A program made the position numbers and the translations under genes. From Symploca sp. SIO3C6 (GTDB lineage: Bacteria; Cyanobacteriota; Cyanobacteriia; Cyanobacteriales; Coleofasciculaceae), in the NCBI GenBank assembly GCA_010692425.1, contig JAAHHJ010000006.1, positions 54,127 through 118,126 on the forward strand: DNA of 64,000 bases. The letters are read 5' to 3'. This document shows, one piece after another, positions 7,934 to 17,575 of the stretch. How positions within the stretch are numbered: position 1 is the stretch's first letter; the number at the start of each line of letters is the position of its first letter. The notes under the pieces are model-generated. The model worked only from the letters and a program-made list of their open reading frames with translations. It was not told where the DNA came from and made no database searches.

Positions 7934-9943
7934 ATGTCTTCTAATAGATTACTCCTGCAATATGCAGTCAAATATCGTTCTTTAATAGTTCTAACGGTCA
8001 TATTAGGATTTTCCGGTGCACTTTTCAATGGCGTAGGGACTGCCTTAATTGTGCCAGTTCTGTTGGGATTCTTAGGTAAAGAATTTAACCTCGAAGGTGG
8101 ACCACCTCTCCTTCAGAAATTTCTTTCAATTTTTGACAGGTTTGATGGAGAGGCAAGACTGCCAGTAATGCTGGGAGCTATATTACTAACCATTATCCTG
8201 AAAAATCTTGCTACTTATGCCAGTGGATTAAGTTCTGGCTATCTATCCCGTGCCCTAGTTAATGGGATGCGCCTCAAAGGTTTGAGGATGCTATTAGACG
8301 TGGATTTAGATTTTTATTCTAAACACAAAATTGGCGACATTATGAGTCGCATTAATCATGAGATTGGTCGCACAGCTGGTGCAATAAAAATTGGGGTAAA
8401 AATGTTTACCCAATCGGCTACTATCCTGGTATTTGTTGCCATCCTATTACAGATCTCTTGGCAGTTAACGCTGATTACTACCGTGCTCTTGCTAATGGCG
8501 GCACTGGGCAACCAATATTTTGTCAAACGAGCTAAGGTTTTTGGAAAAATATTGACGGCAAAGTCTCGGGCTTTTTCTAATGGTCTAATCGAAATTTTGA
8601 CTGGTATTCGCTTGATTAAAACGGTTGGCGAAGAAGAGAAGACCTATCAAAAAATGAGGCAAATTATCCGAGAACGGGAGAAATCTGATTTCCAGGCACA
8701 AGCTAATTTTGCAGCGATTGGACCGATCAATGAAATTTCGGGAATTCTAGCAGTATTAGCCATAATACTTGCAGGGCGTTATGTCTTTAACGATACTGAG
8801 AAATTAGAATCTTTTGCCGAACTTTTAGTAGTTTATCTGGTAGTTCTATTCCGATTACTTCCTTTTGTTAGTCAGTTAAATGGAAGTCGCAGTCAATTTG
8901 CTAATGCTTCTGCAAGTGTGGAGGTGGTTCATGATTTTTTGCAACGAGACAAGCAACCAATTATGGTCAATGGCTCTATTCCTTACCAGGGATTAGAAAA
9001 GGGGATTCGCTTTGAAGGAGTAAATTTTTCCTATCCTGGTAGTGACAGGTTGGCTCTTAGTGGGGTAGATCTTTGGCTTCCTAAAGGCACAACCTTAGCG
9101 CTAGTGGGTACTTCAGGGGCTGGGAAATCAACTTTAGCAGATTTGATACCAAGGTTTTATGATGTTGCTGGGGGGCGGATACTTCTTGATGATAAAGATT
9201 TAAGGGAATATGACATCAAAAGTGTTAGACGAGCCATGGGAGTGGTAAGTCAAGATACATTTCTATTTAATAATTCGGTATTTTACAACCTTGCCTATGG
9301 CTGGAAAAATGCCACAGAGGAGGAGGTGATTACAGCTGCCAAGAGAGCTAATGCCTATGAGTTTATTTTGCAGTTAGCCAATGGCTTTGAGACCCAAATT
9401 GGCGATCGCGGTGTTATGCTTTCTGGAGGGCAACGACAGCGACTAGCAATTGCACGCGCTCTGTTACGTAATCCAGATTTACTGATTTTAGATGAAGCAA
9501 CTAGTGCGCTAGATACGGTTTCTGAGCGACTAGTACAGCAGGCAATTGATGAACTTTGTCGTGATCGCACCACGGTTGTGATTGCTCACCGACTTTCTAC
9601 TGTGCAAAATGCAGATCAAATTGCGGTAATGGATAAAGGACGAGTAGTGGAAGTTGGCACCCATGAAGAGTTGCTCGCCAAAAAAGGAAGCTACACTCGT
9701 CTTTATGAGATGCAATTTTCTAAGAAAGCTGATGATGTTACTCAAACTGCTGTCAATAAAGCTTTAATGGAAAGCTCCTATGAAATTCGCACTCGTCTCA
9801 ATCCGATGATTGGCTTCTTGCAATTAGTGGTTGATGATCTGGTAGATAGTGAAGATGAGCGTCAAGAGTTAACAGAGGAAGCTTATCAGTCAGCAATTAG
9901 GTTACTCAACACCTTGGAGTTTTTTGAAGAAAGCTCAAAATAA
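7934..9943 (+). CDS. HepA/MsbA-type ABC exporter with a C-terminal extension
   Basis: This 669-residue half-transporter has an N-terminal six-helix ABC exporter domain (about 20-330). Its ATPase has Walker A GTSGAGKST (about 392-400), signature LSGGQRQR (about 496), Walker B LLILDEATSALD (about 515) and the H-loop IAHRLSTVQ. It resembles cyanobacterial HepA, needed for envelope polysaccharide deposition in heterocyst formers, and lipid A exporters. A roughly 60-residue tail follows the ATPase. It contains YEIRTRLNPMIGFLQL, which resembles the dimerisation helix of histidine kinases with Tyr where the phosphorylated His would be. Context suggests export of a lipid-linked glycan. Confidence 0.9.
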   Translation: MSSNRLLLQYAVKYRSLIVLTVILGFSGALFNGVGTALIVPVLLGFLGKEFNLEGGPPLLQKFLSIFDRFDGEARLPVMLGAILLTIILKNLATYASGLSSGYLSRALVNGMRLKGLRMLLDVDLDFYSKHKIGDIMSRINHEIGRTAGAIKIGVKMFTQSATILVFVAILLQISWQLTLITTVLLLMAALGNQYFVKRAKVFGKILTAKSRAFSNGLIEILTGIRLIKTVGEEEKTYQKMRQIIREREKSDFQAQANFAAIGPINEISGILAVLAIILAGRYVFNDTEKLESFAELLVVYLVVLFRLLPFVSQLNGSRSQFANASASVEVVHDFLQRDKQPIMVNGSIPYQGLEKGIRFEGVNFSYPGSDRLALSGVDLWLPKGTTLALVGTSGAGKSTLADLIPRFYDVAGGRILLDDKDLREYDIKSVRRAMGVVSQDTFLFNNSVFYNLAYGWKNATEEEVITAAKRANAYEFILQLANGFETQIGDRGVMLSGGQRQRLAIARALLRNPDLLILDEATSALDTVSERLVQQAIDELCRDRTTVVIAHRLSTVQNADQIAVMDKGRVVEVGTHEELLAKKGSYTRLYEMQFSKKADDVTQTAVNKALMESSYEIRTRLNPMIGFLQLVVDDLVDSEDERQELTEEAYQSAIRLLNTLEFFEESSK

Positions 9944-9982
9944 GGGAATTCTAAATAAAAAAACATCCCATCGAGTCGGAAG

Positions 9983-10025
9983 AGATGGGAAGATGGGGAG
10001 ATGGGGAGATGGGGAGATGGGGAGG
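9983..10025. repeat. Octamer tandem repeat AGATGGGG
   Basis: Four perfect AGATGGGG units (9991-10022) are preceded by one degenerate unit. They lie between the convergent ABC exporter and pyruvyl-transferase-like genes. Related units appear at 3833, 48779, 51648, 52934 and 63060 of this window. Confidence 0.9.
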
Positions 10026-10160
10026 AGAATCTTTAAGTTGTGTTTCTAGGAAAAATAGCAGTGTGTTCTCGTCTATTTACAGTACAAATGTTCTAAGCAA
10101 TCGCTTTACCAAGATTTGTGATTTGTAAACACACCAGTGCGCCGTGCTATAACTGTAACT

Positions 10161-11024
10161 TTATTCTGCTAGAAGCTGCATAACTTGAGCGTGATACTGT
10201 TGATTAAGTATGCGGCTTTCTTGGAGGCTATCTGGGTAAGCTTTCGATTCCTTGAGAGCATCTTGCCAAGCATCAGAGTTACAATGGTATTTATTTTTAT
10301 AACGAAATTCGTAGATTAACTTGTTGAACAAAGAAAATCTGATCTTGGCTTGTTTCCACTTGGGAGTGGGATAAATTCCAGGTTTGTGCTTTAAGGTATA
10401 AAATTTACTGCTGAAGGGAAAAGCCAAAACTTTTCTTCCCAGTAAGGTACCCCAGTAAGCACCATGATAAGAGCTAGTTAAGATAGTTTCACCTGATCCT
10501 AAGAAATCCAGAATTTTTTCTATATCTTGGCTTTCATTAGTCATCCTGGGAAAATTATCAATTTTTAATTGGAATTTCTTGTGCGAAAAGATAACAAATT
10601 CATGCTTAATTTTTCGTTTTTTATCAAAGGATTGATGCATACAACTAGCACAAGGAAGCCAATTATATTGACAACCAAAATCCCTGATTCCGACTAAATC
10701 AAAGTCATCTAAATATTCTGAATAATTAAAAGCTTGAATATCTTCTAATTTAGAACCACCATAAATTTGCTGTCCAATTCCCCAGGCAATTATTTTTGCT
10801 CCCTCTCTCATCTTAATGAGTTCGGAAATATTATCCAAAAATCTAGGAAACAATAATCCACCACCACCAAGAATAATATGTTTGCCTCTAGTTGTAGCTT
10901 CAGGTTGTCGAATATCTGCTCGCTCTAAATTATGCCCAGGAAAGGTAAAATAATTGTAAGGAGCAGATAACATGTCTCCTATATTCTTTGGGTCAATAAC
11001 GTGATAATTAACTATTGAGTTCAT
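10161..11024 (-). CDS. Polysaccharide pyruvyl transferase-like protein
   Basis: This 287-residue protein has a glycine-rich loop ILGGGGLLFPRFLDN near residue 50. IIAWGIGQQIYGG follows, and a late motif TSSYHGAYWGTLLGRKVLAFPFSSKF (about 185-215) is characteristic of the polysaccharide pyruvyl transferase family (CsaB/WcaK type). Such enzymes add ketal-linked pyruvate from phosphoenolpyruvate to glycans. It stands between the ABC exporter and a sulfotransferase gene, consistent with decoration of the exported polymer with negative charges. The substrate is not predictable. Confidence 0.75.
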   Translation of the reverse strand: MNSIVNYHVIDPKNIGDMLSAPYNYFTFPGHNLERADIRQPEATTRGKHIILGGGGLLFPRFLDNISELIKMREGAKIIAWGIGQQIYGGSKLEDIQAFNYSEYLDDFDLVGIRDFGCQYNWLPCASCMHQSFDKKRKIKHEFVIFSHKKFQLKIDNFPRMTNESQDIEKILDFLGSGETILTSSYHGAYWGTLLGRKVLAFPFSSKFYTLKHKPGIYPTPKWKQAKIRFSLFNKLIYEFRYKNKYHCNSDAWQDALKESKAYPDSLQESRILNQQYHAQVMQLLAE

Positions 11025-11136
11025 TGTTTGCTCAAAATATCGACAGTTACATCTGAAAAGCCGACAATAACTGATGATTGATTATACTAAGAGTTTTGCT
11101 CTGGTCTCGAGAATAGTTGATTATCTCAGTAAATCA

Positions 11137-11838
11137 CTAAAACTCATAACCAAACCATTCAATTTCAGCTGCACATTTCTCTCTGATCAAGTTGGCTTGT
11201 TCTTCAGTCAAGACTTCAGAGTAATGTCTTCTATCTTTACGAGAACCTCCTTTTGCCTGTGGTAGCCACTTGTCAAAGGGAATGCCCAATCGGTCACAAA
11301 TAGAGGATAAATCCTCCATCAAATTTTCATGTTTGCCAACATAGTCTACAGCTAATGTATTATCAATGGCATAAATATAAAAATTTGAATTAGGGTTATT
11401 ATTTTTTAATGATTCGCTTAGTGATTCTGTTTTACCTGTCTTTTCAATGTTCCAATAATATCTGGAAACAGCTCTATTCCAGGGGTTTCTGACGAAACAA
11501 AATTTGAAATAGCTATTCCAGATTTTGGTGCCTATTGCTTTCCTGATTTTACTGGCTGGCATATGGTTCCAAAGTTTAGTTTCTAGCTGAGGCTGCTTTC
11601 CTCCAAGAATCAAACTACGCAAATGTTTAAGTCTATATTCCTTTAATTCTAAAGGACGAGTGTAAATACAGTTTTGAGGGAATACCCCTAACTCTTTTCT
11701 GATTTCTTCATCCTTAGATGAGATGGGAGTTATAATGTCGTCTTTTCCGCAAAATCTAGAAAGCGAAATTTCGATACTTGTACCAGCTGTTTTGGTAGTC
11801 TTCAAGAAAATATATTTGTATTTATGGGAAATAATCAC
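11137..11838 (-). CDS. Sulfotransferase family protein
   Basis: This 233-residue protein has a PAPS-binding 5'-phosphosulfate loop (KTTKTAGTSIEISL, about residues 13-26) and a 3'-phosphate-binding motif FVRNPWNRAVSRYYW (about 117-131). These are the two hallmarks of sulfotransferases of the carbohydrate type. It should transfer sulfate from PAPS to a hydroxyl group, here probably of the locus polysaccharide. It is short but has a plausible start and end. It shares its strand with the neighbouring BNR, sulfotransferase and glycosyltransferase genes. Confidence 0.85.
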   Translation of the reverse strand: MIISHKYKYIFLKTTKTAGTSIEISLSRFCGKDDIITPISSKDEEIRKELGVFPQNCIYTRPLELKEYRLKHLRSLILGGKQPQLETKLWNHMPASKIRKAIGTKIWNSYFKFCFVRNPWNRAVSRYYWNIEKTGKTESLSESLKNNNPNSNFYIYAIDNTLAVDYVGKHENLMEDLSSICDRLGIPFDKWLPQAKGGSRKDRRHYSEVLTEEQANLIREKCAAEIEWFGYEF

Positions 11839-11973
11839 AGCTTTAACTCATCCTTTGAGATATATGATTAACTAGTGGCAAAGCTATTAAGTTGGTAGCA
11901 CCCATGATTGATAAGTTTCAGTCAGGCAAGGGCAGATAATACTAAAAAAAGAATCTTTGTTTTGAACTATAAT

Positions 11974-14280
11974 TTAACTGAAAGTTAATATTTTATATAG
12001 ATCAAAATATCCTAAAAGTAGATAAATTACTAAAGCTGCTGCTAGCACTGCTACCACTCGCAGCTTTGGATAGATCGTCAAAACAAGATTGATCATACGG
12101 ACAGAGGTCATAACCTCTTCAATTTTATCTTCCTGTAAGGGAATTTCAATAATTTCCCAGTTATTACCACCATCTGTTGATTTAAACAGTTTTGCTCCAC
12201 AGGAACCATAGCCATAAATAGTATTATCAGTGGCGTAAGCAGGAGAAAATTGAACGGGCATTGATGTAGATGGAACATTATCCATCTTCAACAATGAATA
12301 ATTTTTATTTATTAAAGTACTCTCTCCAATGGGAGTAAAGCTTTCACCACTATTAACAGTTTTAAACAATCCTGATCCTTTAACTGTAATCATGAAGGTG
12401 TGGTCAGTTTGGTAATTGGGAGAGATGTCAATAGATGTGACATAAGCATCTTTATCATCAGCTAAAATTATTAATTTTACCCAATTTTTACCCCCATCTG
12501 TAGTCTTAAAAATACCACCTTCAGTACCAACAATAAGAGTTTGATCTGTTTTATAGTTAGGTGAAATAGCTAACTGGAGATATTTTTTATCACTGAAGAC
12601 AAGAGATTTGGTTACAGATTGCCAAGTAGCACCTTGATCAACAGTCTTATATACTCCTTTATAACCTGCTGCATATAGAGTTTTGTCAGAGGAAAATTCT
12701 GGTGATATGACTAGAGCACGGATGCTATGACCTATATTGCCAACCACCGTAAACTTTGCGCCTCCGTCAGTTGATTTGTAAACAATGCCTTGATAGGTTC
12801 CTAAATAAACTGTATTATCAATTGCAATACTTGGCGAAGCCACCATAATAATCTCACGTAGAGAATAACCAGCAACCTTGGGCAGGGGAATGTTTTGCCA
12901 ATGTTTGCCTCCATCATTAGATTTTAAAAACTTATATCTTAAAGTTGCAAAAATAGTCTTATCTTCAGCATAATTGGGAGAAAGAACTACTGAATAGAAC
13001 CGAGGCTTCTCTATGATAAAAGGTTTGGCTAATTCTTTTTTGTAACGGGGAATATTCAAACCTTTGTTAATAGGCTTCCAGGTAACTCCTCGATCATTAC
13101 TGATATAAGCGCCTTTTTTATAAGTACCAATAGCAACTGTAGAATCATTTTCATAATTTGGGGATAGGGCTACAGTCGTAATAATTTTTGCAGAAAGGGT
13201 ATCTTTCTCCTGCCAAACGTTACCTCCATCGGTAGACTTGAAGAGTCCATCGAATCCTCCTAAGAAGAGGGTTTGATCTTTAGTAAAAGCATTGGAAATT
13301 CTCAGGTCACTGAAATGAGGTCTTAGATATTTATCGTCATCGGCTTGAATATCTTTAGTAAGACCTTTAAACGGTTTTCTGTGCCATGTATTTCCAGCAT
13401 CATTTGAGTAGAAAACACCTTCATTCCAGGTAGAAACAAAGATAGTAAAATTTCTTTTGTCTTGGGAAGAGATTACAATATCTCTAATTAGTTTTTCTGA
13501 CAATCCCTGATTTGATTCTGAAAAAGAACTACCCTGATCAACAGTTTTAAAAATACCACTTTTTTCAGTACCAACCAGCCAGGTACTATCTGAAGTGAAA
13601 TTTGGAGAGACTGTTATTGCTGTGAGTTTACCACTACCTTTAAAGGTAAAACCTTCTTGCCAGGTATCCCCTCCATCCTTAGAAATTAATAGGGTACCTT
13701 GGTTATTACCAACAACTATCTGATCATTAGGGAAAAAGGCTATGGCTGTAATTTTATTATTATCCCCTATAACCTGCTTCCAACTTTCACCACCATTTTT
13801 AGTTATATAGAGACCTTTTTCTTTTCCAGATGCTAATACAATCTCAGCACAACTAGGAGAAATAGAGATTAGATCGATAGTAAGATTATCTAAACCATTA
13901 TTAACTTTAGACCAGGAGTCTCCCTGATCTTTAGACTTGTATATACCATCTCCAAGGGAGGATAAAAAGATAATTTTATTATTCTGAGCAGAGATAGATA
14001 GTGAAGATAGTCGAGCTTGATTATCTAAACCTTTCACTATTCTTTGCCAAGATGAACCACCATTGGTTGATTTGAGTAAGCTTCCCCTAACAATAATAGA
14101 TAAAACTTGGTCTTGATCATAAGTGGGAGATATTTCTACACACTCGACATCATCATGTGGAGCATGTGCAAATACGGCCTTTACATCCAAAAATAAGAAA
14201 GTAGTAATAAATAATAAAAAAATACTAATCACTTCAAATACAAATAAAATATTACTCATAGTGCTATTTTTTAAATACAA
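11974..14280 (-). CDS. Membrane-anchored BNR/Asp-box beta-propeller protein
   Basis: This 768-residue protein has an N-terminal hydrophobic segment (about 10-35, ending VFAHA) and about 14 Asp-box repeats of the form S-x-D-x-G-x-x-W (for example STNGGSSW, SKDGGDTW, STDGGNVW, TTDGGKNW). A C-terminal membrane helix (about 738-760) follows. The repeats build beta-propellers like those of sialidases, Ycf48 and Vps10. The sialidase catalytic Arg triad is not apparent, so I favour a scaffold or glycan-binding role. It overlaps nothing and sits 8 bp after the sulfotransferase at 14289-15104, clearly in one operon. A second ATG seven codons in is possible. Confidence 0.8.
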   Translation of the reverse strand: MYLKNSTMSNILFVFEVISIFLLFITTFLFLDVKAVFAHAPHDDVECVEISPTYDQDQVLSIIVRGSLLKSTNGGSSWQRIVKGLDNQARLSSLSISAQNNKIIFLSSLGDGIYKSKDQGDSWSKVNNGLDNLTIDLISISPSCAEIVLASGKEKGLYITKNGGESWKQVIGDNNKITAIAFFPNDQIVVGNNQGTLLISKDGGDTWQEGFTFKGSGKLTAITVSPNFTSDSTWLVGTEKSGIFKTVDQGSSFSESNQGLSEKLIRDIVISSQDKRNFTIFVSTWNEGVFYSNDAGNTWHRKPFKGLTKDIQADDDKYLRPHFSDLRISNAFTKDQTLFLGGFDGLFKSTDGGNVWQEKDTLSAKIITTVALSPNYENDSTVAIGTYKKGAYISNDRGVTWKPINKGLNIPRYKKELAKPFIIEKPRFYSVVLSPNYAEDKTIFATLRYKFLKSNDGGKHWQNIPLPKVAGYSLREIIMVASPSIAIDNTVYLGTYQGIVYKSTDGGAKFTVVGNIGHSIRALVISPEFSSDKTLYAAGYKGVYKTVDQGATWQSVTKSLVFSDKKYLQLAISPNYKTDQTLIVGTEGGIFKTTDGGKNWVKLIILADDKDAYVTSIDISPNYQTDHTFMITVKGSGLFKTVNSGESFTPIGESTLINKNYSLLKMDNVPSTSMPVQFSPAYATDNTIYGYGSCGAKLFKSTDGGNNWEIIEIPLQEDKIEEVMTSVRMINLVLTIYPKLRVVAVLAAALVIYLLLGYFDLYKILTFS

Positions 14281-14288
14281 GTTTAGGT

Positions 14289-15104
14289 CTAGTGCTTTTC
14301 AATAGTTTGGCAATACTCTGACAGGGTATGACAACATTGATTAAAGGCTTGTATGCCTTGTTCAATTAATTCAGGAGACATTGAAGATTCCGATTTTTGA
14401 GAATTCCTAATAATGCGACCAGCTTTTATATTTCCTGCCCAGTCACCTACACCACGCTGCCCCGTAGTACTAGAAATTTCATATTGCTCTGAAAAAGGTT
14501 GCTTTACACCCAAGAATTTTTGAAGTGATTGAAATACCAGTTCTGTGTTATTTATAAGTTGGTTATGTGTTAAAAAAAAGCTGCGCTCTTTACTATTAAT
14601 TGTTTTGGCATAATTTTCAAGCATTAGCAAACGTCTCGAATAGTAAGCAAATGCTTGCTCTTGACTCCAGTGCGGCTTAATTCCAATAATACTGGGTATA
14701 CTTCTTTTGGGTTCTCTTACTAAAAAAATTGTATATAGTTGTTCAGAGTAAGGAATCTCTCTTTCAGTAAACTTATTGTTATGAAGAATTTTATCTAAAA
14801 CATACTTATGATTCATTTTCGGTTCACGTATCCGTGAGTAAACCTTAAGAATTAAATTTTTAAAATCTCTTTCTGAGGAGTATTGAAGATGAGTTTCACC
14901 AAATCCTGTAATTTCATGATTTGTAGTTAATAAATGTGTAAGCAGTGAAGAACCTGCTCGCATATGCCCCAGTATAAATAAAATTTTATAAGGTTCTCTT
15001 CTAAAGAGAATGTTGTAAGGATTGCTGGTTGTATTGATTCTGAATGAATAATAATTATTAACTATTTCAGATTTGGCTTTTCTGAGAGTTTCTTGCAGCC
15101 GCAT
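14289..15104 (-). CDS. Sulfotransferase family protein
   Basis: This 271-residue protein has the PAPS-binding loop FILGHMRAGSSLLTHLL (about 43-59) followed by NHEITGFGETH. The 3'-phosphate motif is LVREPKRSIPSIIG (about 135-148). Architecture and length fit carbohydrate sulfotransferases, though the acceptor is unknown. It is 8 bp upstream of the BNR propeller gene and 54 bp downstream of a glycosyltransferase, so the three are probably co-transcribed. Composition is AT-rich like its neighbours, with no sign of decay. Confidence 0.85.
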   Translation of the reverse strand: MRLQETLRKAKSEIVNNYYSFRINTTSNPYNILFRREPYKILFILGHMRAGSSLLTHLLTTNHEITGFGETHLQYSSERDFKNLILKVYSRIREPKMNHKYVLDKILHNNKFTEREIPYSEQLYTIFLVREPKRSIPSIIGIKPHWSQEQAFAYYSRRLLMLENYAKTINSKERSFFLTHNQLINNTELVFQSLQKFLGVKQPFSEQYEISSTTGQRGVGDWAGNIKAGRIIRNSQKSESSMSPELIEQGIQAFNQCCHTLSEYCQTIEKH

Positions 15105-15158
15105 AACTATTTGCCTAATTTATACTTCTAATACTCTGAATTAATAAATTCAGATTTA

Positions 15159-16313
15159 CTAACTGTAGTTTTCAAAATATTTGTCAACCACTTTATTGAA
15201 GTCTGCCATGAATCTCTCTGTAGAAAACAATTTCTTACGTTCATCAAGAGCAGCAATCATGTTGTTCTGTTTAGTTGAGTCACTAAGAAAAGCCACTATT
15301 TTCTCAACTGCCTCTGACTCATTATCAAAGAACAAATCCTGGTTATTTTTTCCAACAATTTCAACCTGTCCACCTCCACTTCTCACGAAAGGTAGCGCCC
15401 CAGCCTTCAACATTTCTGCAATCGATATGCCAAAGGGTTCTTGTTTAAAATGGATACCGTATTTGCACTTAGCCAGTACATTGATATAGTCTTTATATGC
15501 AAGATTTTCATAGAGGGTTATCCAGTGGGAATTGGCTTCAACCAATTGCTGTATGCGCTGCTTGTACTGCCAGGCAGCAGCACCACCACCTCCTCCTGTC
15601 ATATGAAGCTTAATATCAAAGCCCTTTTCTCGAACCCGACTCAAGATTTCAATCACCTTGTGAGGTTGTTTCGCTTTGGTTAACCTGCCACTGCAAATAA
15701 AGGCATTCTCCTTTTGTTCCCAAGGTGTATCAGGGAGATCAATAACCACTGGAGGATATACTACTGTAGAATCGGTACCGTATACATTTTTAGCAGCATC
15801 AGCGACCATTTGAGAGTTAGCCACCGAAATATTGCTTCTAACTCGTTCTTCAGAAAAATTAGAAACTTTATGGTAAAAAGCGTTGCCTTCAACAACCTTA
15901 ACCCAGTGTATATACTGAATCCCTATGCTGCCAAGATCCATGGCATTATAAGCAGACACTGGCAAGTCATAATTACTTTGCTGAGACTTAAAATGACGAA
16001 TTAGAATATGTATAAATAACTTTCTTAGAACTTTGCTATTAGCAATCAAAAAATTAGACAAAGGTCTCCAAAAACCCGATGCCAAGCAGTTGATTTTTAC
16101 CCAATCAGTTGATAAATTAGTTCCATACATGGAGTTGAGCTTATCAAAATTCACATCAGCGATAGTAAACAGGGTTAAATCATACTTTTCTTTCAAAGCT
16201 TCTAACATCCATAAAGCCACTGCTTCGGCACCACCTCCCATAAAGGCATGGTAATATACAGCTACTTTTTTTCTTTTGGAAATATCTATCTTGTTTAAAG
16301 CAGTAGAAGTCAT
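15159..16313 (-). CDS. Glycosyltransferase, family 4-like
   Basis: This 384-residue GT-B protein opens with VAVYYHAFMGGGAEAVALWMLEAL, the glycine-rich acceptor-side motif of GT4 enzymes. The donor domain has FICSGRLTKAKQPHKVIEIL (about 205-225) and EPFGISIAEMLKAGALPFVRSGGGQ (about 290-315), which contains the EX7E-like donor-binding signature. ALG11-like mannosyltransferases share this layout, but the sugar specificity is inferred only loosely. It is the first gene of the three-gene minus-strand group with the sulfotransferase and propeller genes. Confidence 0.85.
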   Translation of the reverse strand: MTSTALNKIDISKRKKVAVYYHAFMGGGAEAVALWMLEALKEKYDLTLFTIADVNFDKLNSMYGTNLSTDWVKINCLASGFWRPLSNFLIANSKVLRKLFIHILIRHFKSQQSNYDLPVSAYNAMDLGSIGIQYIHWVKVVEGNAFYHKVSNFSEERVRSNISVANSQMVADAAKNVYGTDSTVVYPPVVIDLPDTPWEQKENAFICSGRLTKAKQPHKVIEILSRVREKGFDIKLHMTGGGGGAAAWQYKQRIQQLVEANSHWITLYENLAYKDYINVLAKCKYGIHFKQEPFGISIAEMLKAGALPFVRSGGGQVEIVGKNNQDLFFDNESEAVEKIVAFLSDSTKQNNMIAALDERKKLFSTERFMADFNKVVDKYFENYS

Positions 16314-16665
16314 TGATATTGTTGGCTCCTTGTTAAAAAGTAGTGTCTTAGTATGGCTTTGAGGATGATTATCTTACGTACTCCAGTTATATCCGATACT
16401 AGATAGGGTTGCCAAATCCTAACAAGTACAGATATTTATAATTGTCAATCGCTACTAAATAATTTGTAAAAGATCATTATTTAAGCAGCAAAGTTTTCAA
16501 ATCCCTAGTGCAGCTGCGCCCTCAGAAATAACCAAATTCCTAATAATCTTCTTAACTTACCTCCTGGAGCCTCCAATAATTTAGGAAAATGATCACAAAT
16601 TATTCCCAAGATCTACTAGTCGATCTTATTCATTATTACAGTCATATTGTAGTTAGTTCCGGAAA
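16314..16665. other. Gene-free stretch between glycosyltransferase and HAD genes
   Basis: This 350-bp AT-rich stretch probably contains the promoter of the minus-strand glycosyltransferase operon. I see no gene, repeat or strong hairpin in it. Confidence 0.4.
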
Positions 16666-17412
16666 TCAAGAATCAAGCACTTGGATTTCATCAAGCTGTG
16701 AAATCGCTACATCTGCGCCTTCCAGATTAGCTGCTGCCTCTAAGTTACCCCAGCTAATGCCAATACAACCAGCAGCACCTGCTTGATGCCCCATCTCCAT
16801 ATCACCAACAGAATCTCCTACCATCAAAGTTGAGTGCGGTTGAACACCTAAAGTCTGGCAAGCTTGGAGAAATAGTGCTGGATCAGGCTTACTAATATCT
16901 GTGTCAACTCCCTGCTGCAACTGAATATAAGGTTCAAGTTGGTGACGTTTAACAAAGGCTTGCACTCCGGTAGTGGAGTCGGCAGAGAGAATTCCCAGTT
17001 TTAAACCAGCTTCTGAAAGGAATTTGAGTACTTCCAAGCTACCAGCAAAAAGAGGTGAAGTACCAGTTTCAGTTTTGAAATATTGCTCAGCCTCTTCAAA
17101 GGCATTCTTGGCAATCACCAGTGACTCTAACCAGCCTCTACCAGTCTCAGCAATATAGGCAGCAGCGGCAATCATATTTTCACGGCGACTACCAACTGCC
17201 ATCAAACCAGCTGGATCTAAACTATCCTCCTGGATGCCAAAAGCCATCAGTAGCGGTTCTCCAATGCCTGGAATTTGGGCATCTAGGATACGTACTCTCT
17301 TGTATCCTAGTTCTCTCAACCAGACTTGTGAGTCTTCTAGGGTACCATCTTTATCAAAAATAACTGCCTCGATATTAAGGAAAGTTCGGTTCCGACACTC
17401 AATTGTTGCCAA
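16666..17412 (-). CDS. HAD-superfamily phosphatase (phosphoglycolate phosphatase-like)
   Basis: This 248-residue protein has the HAD motif I VIFDKDGTLEDS with nucleophile Asp20 and acid Asp22. Motif II is LGILSAD, motif III Lys is in DISKPDPALF, and motif IV is MVGDSVGDMEMG. The cap domain lies between motifs I and II. Related proteins dephosphorylate phosphoglycolate or sugar phosphates. The Lys between the two Asp residues is typical of this subgroup. It lies at the edge of the polysaccharide locus but may be unrelated to it. Confidence 0.85.
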   Translation of the reverse strand: MATIECRNRTFLNIEAVIFDKDGTLEDSQVWLRELGYKRVRILDAQIPGIGEPLLMAFGIQEDSLDPAGLMAVGSRRENMIAAAAYIAETGRGWLESLVIAKNAFEEAEQYFKTETGTSPLFAGSLEVLKFLSEAGLKLGILSADSTTGVQAFVKRHQLEPYIQLQQGVDTDISKPDPALFLQACQTLGVQPHSTLMVGDSVGDMEMGHQAGAAGCIGISWGNLEAAANLEGADVAISQLDEIQVLDS

Positions 17413-17575
17413 AGCTCAATATTCCTATTCACAATCTACGATCACATAGTAAGCCCGATGAGTAACTGTCCCCGCACTAGCAAATAGTCAAAACTAGATA
17501 AACACTAGCAAAATTCTGCCTCCACAGAAATCATTCTCTTTGGACAGAGTTTACTTGTAGCCTTAGTTATTGTGA

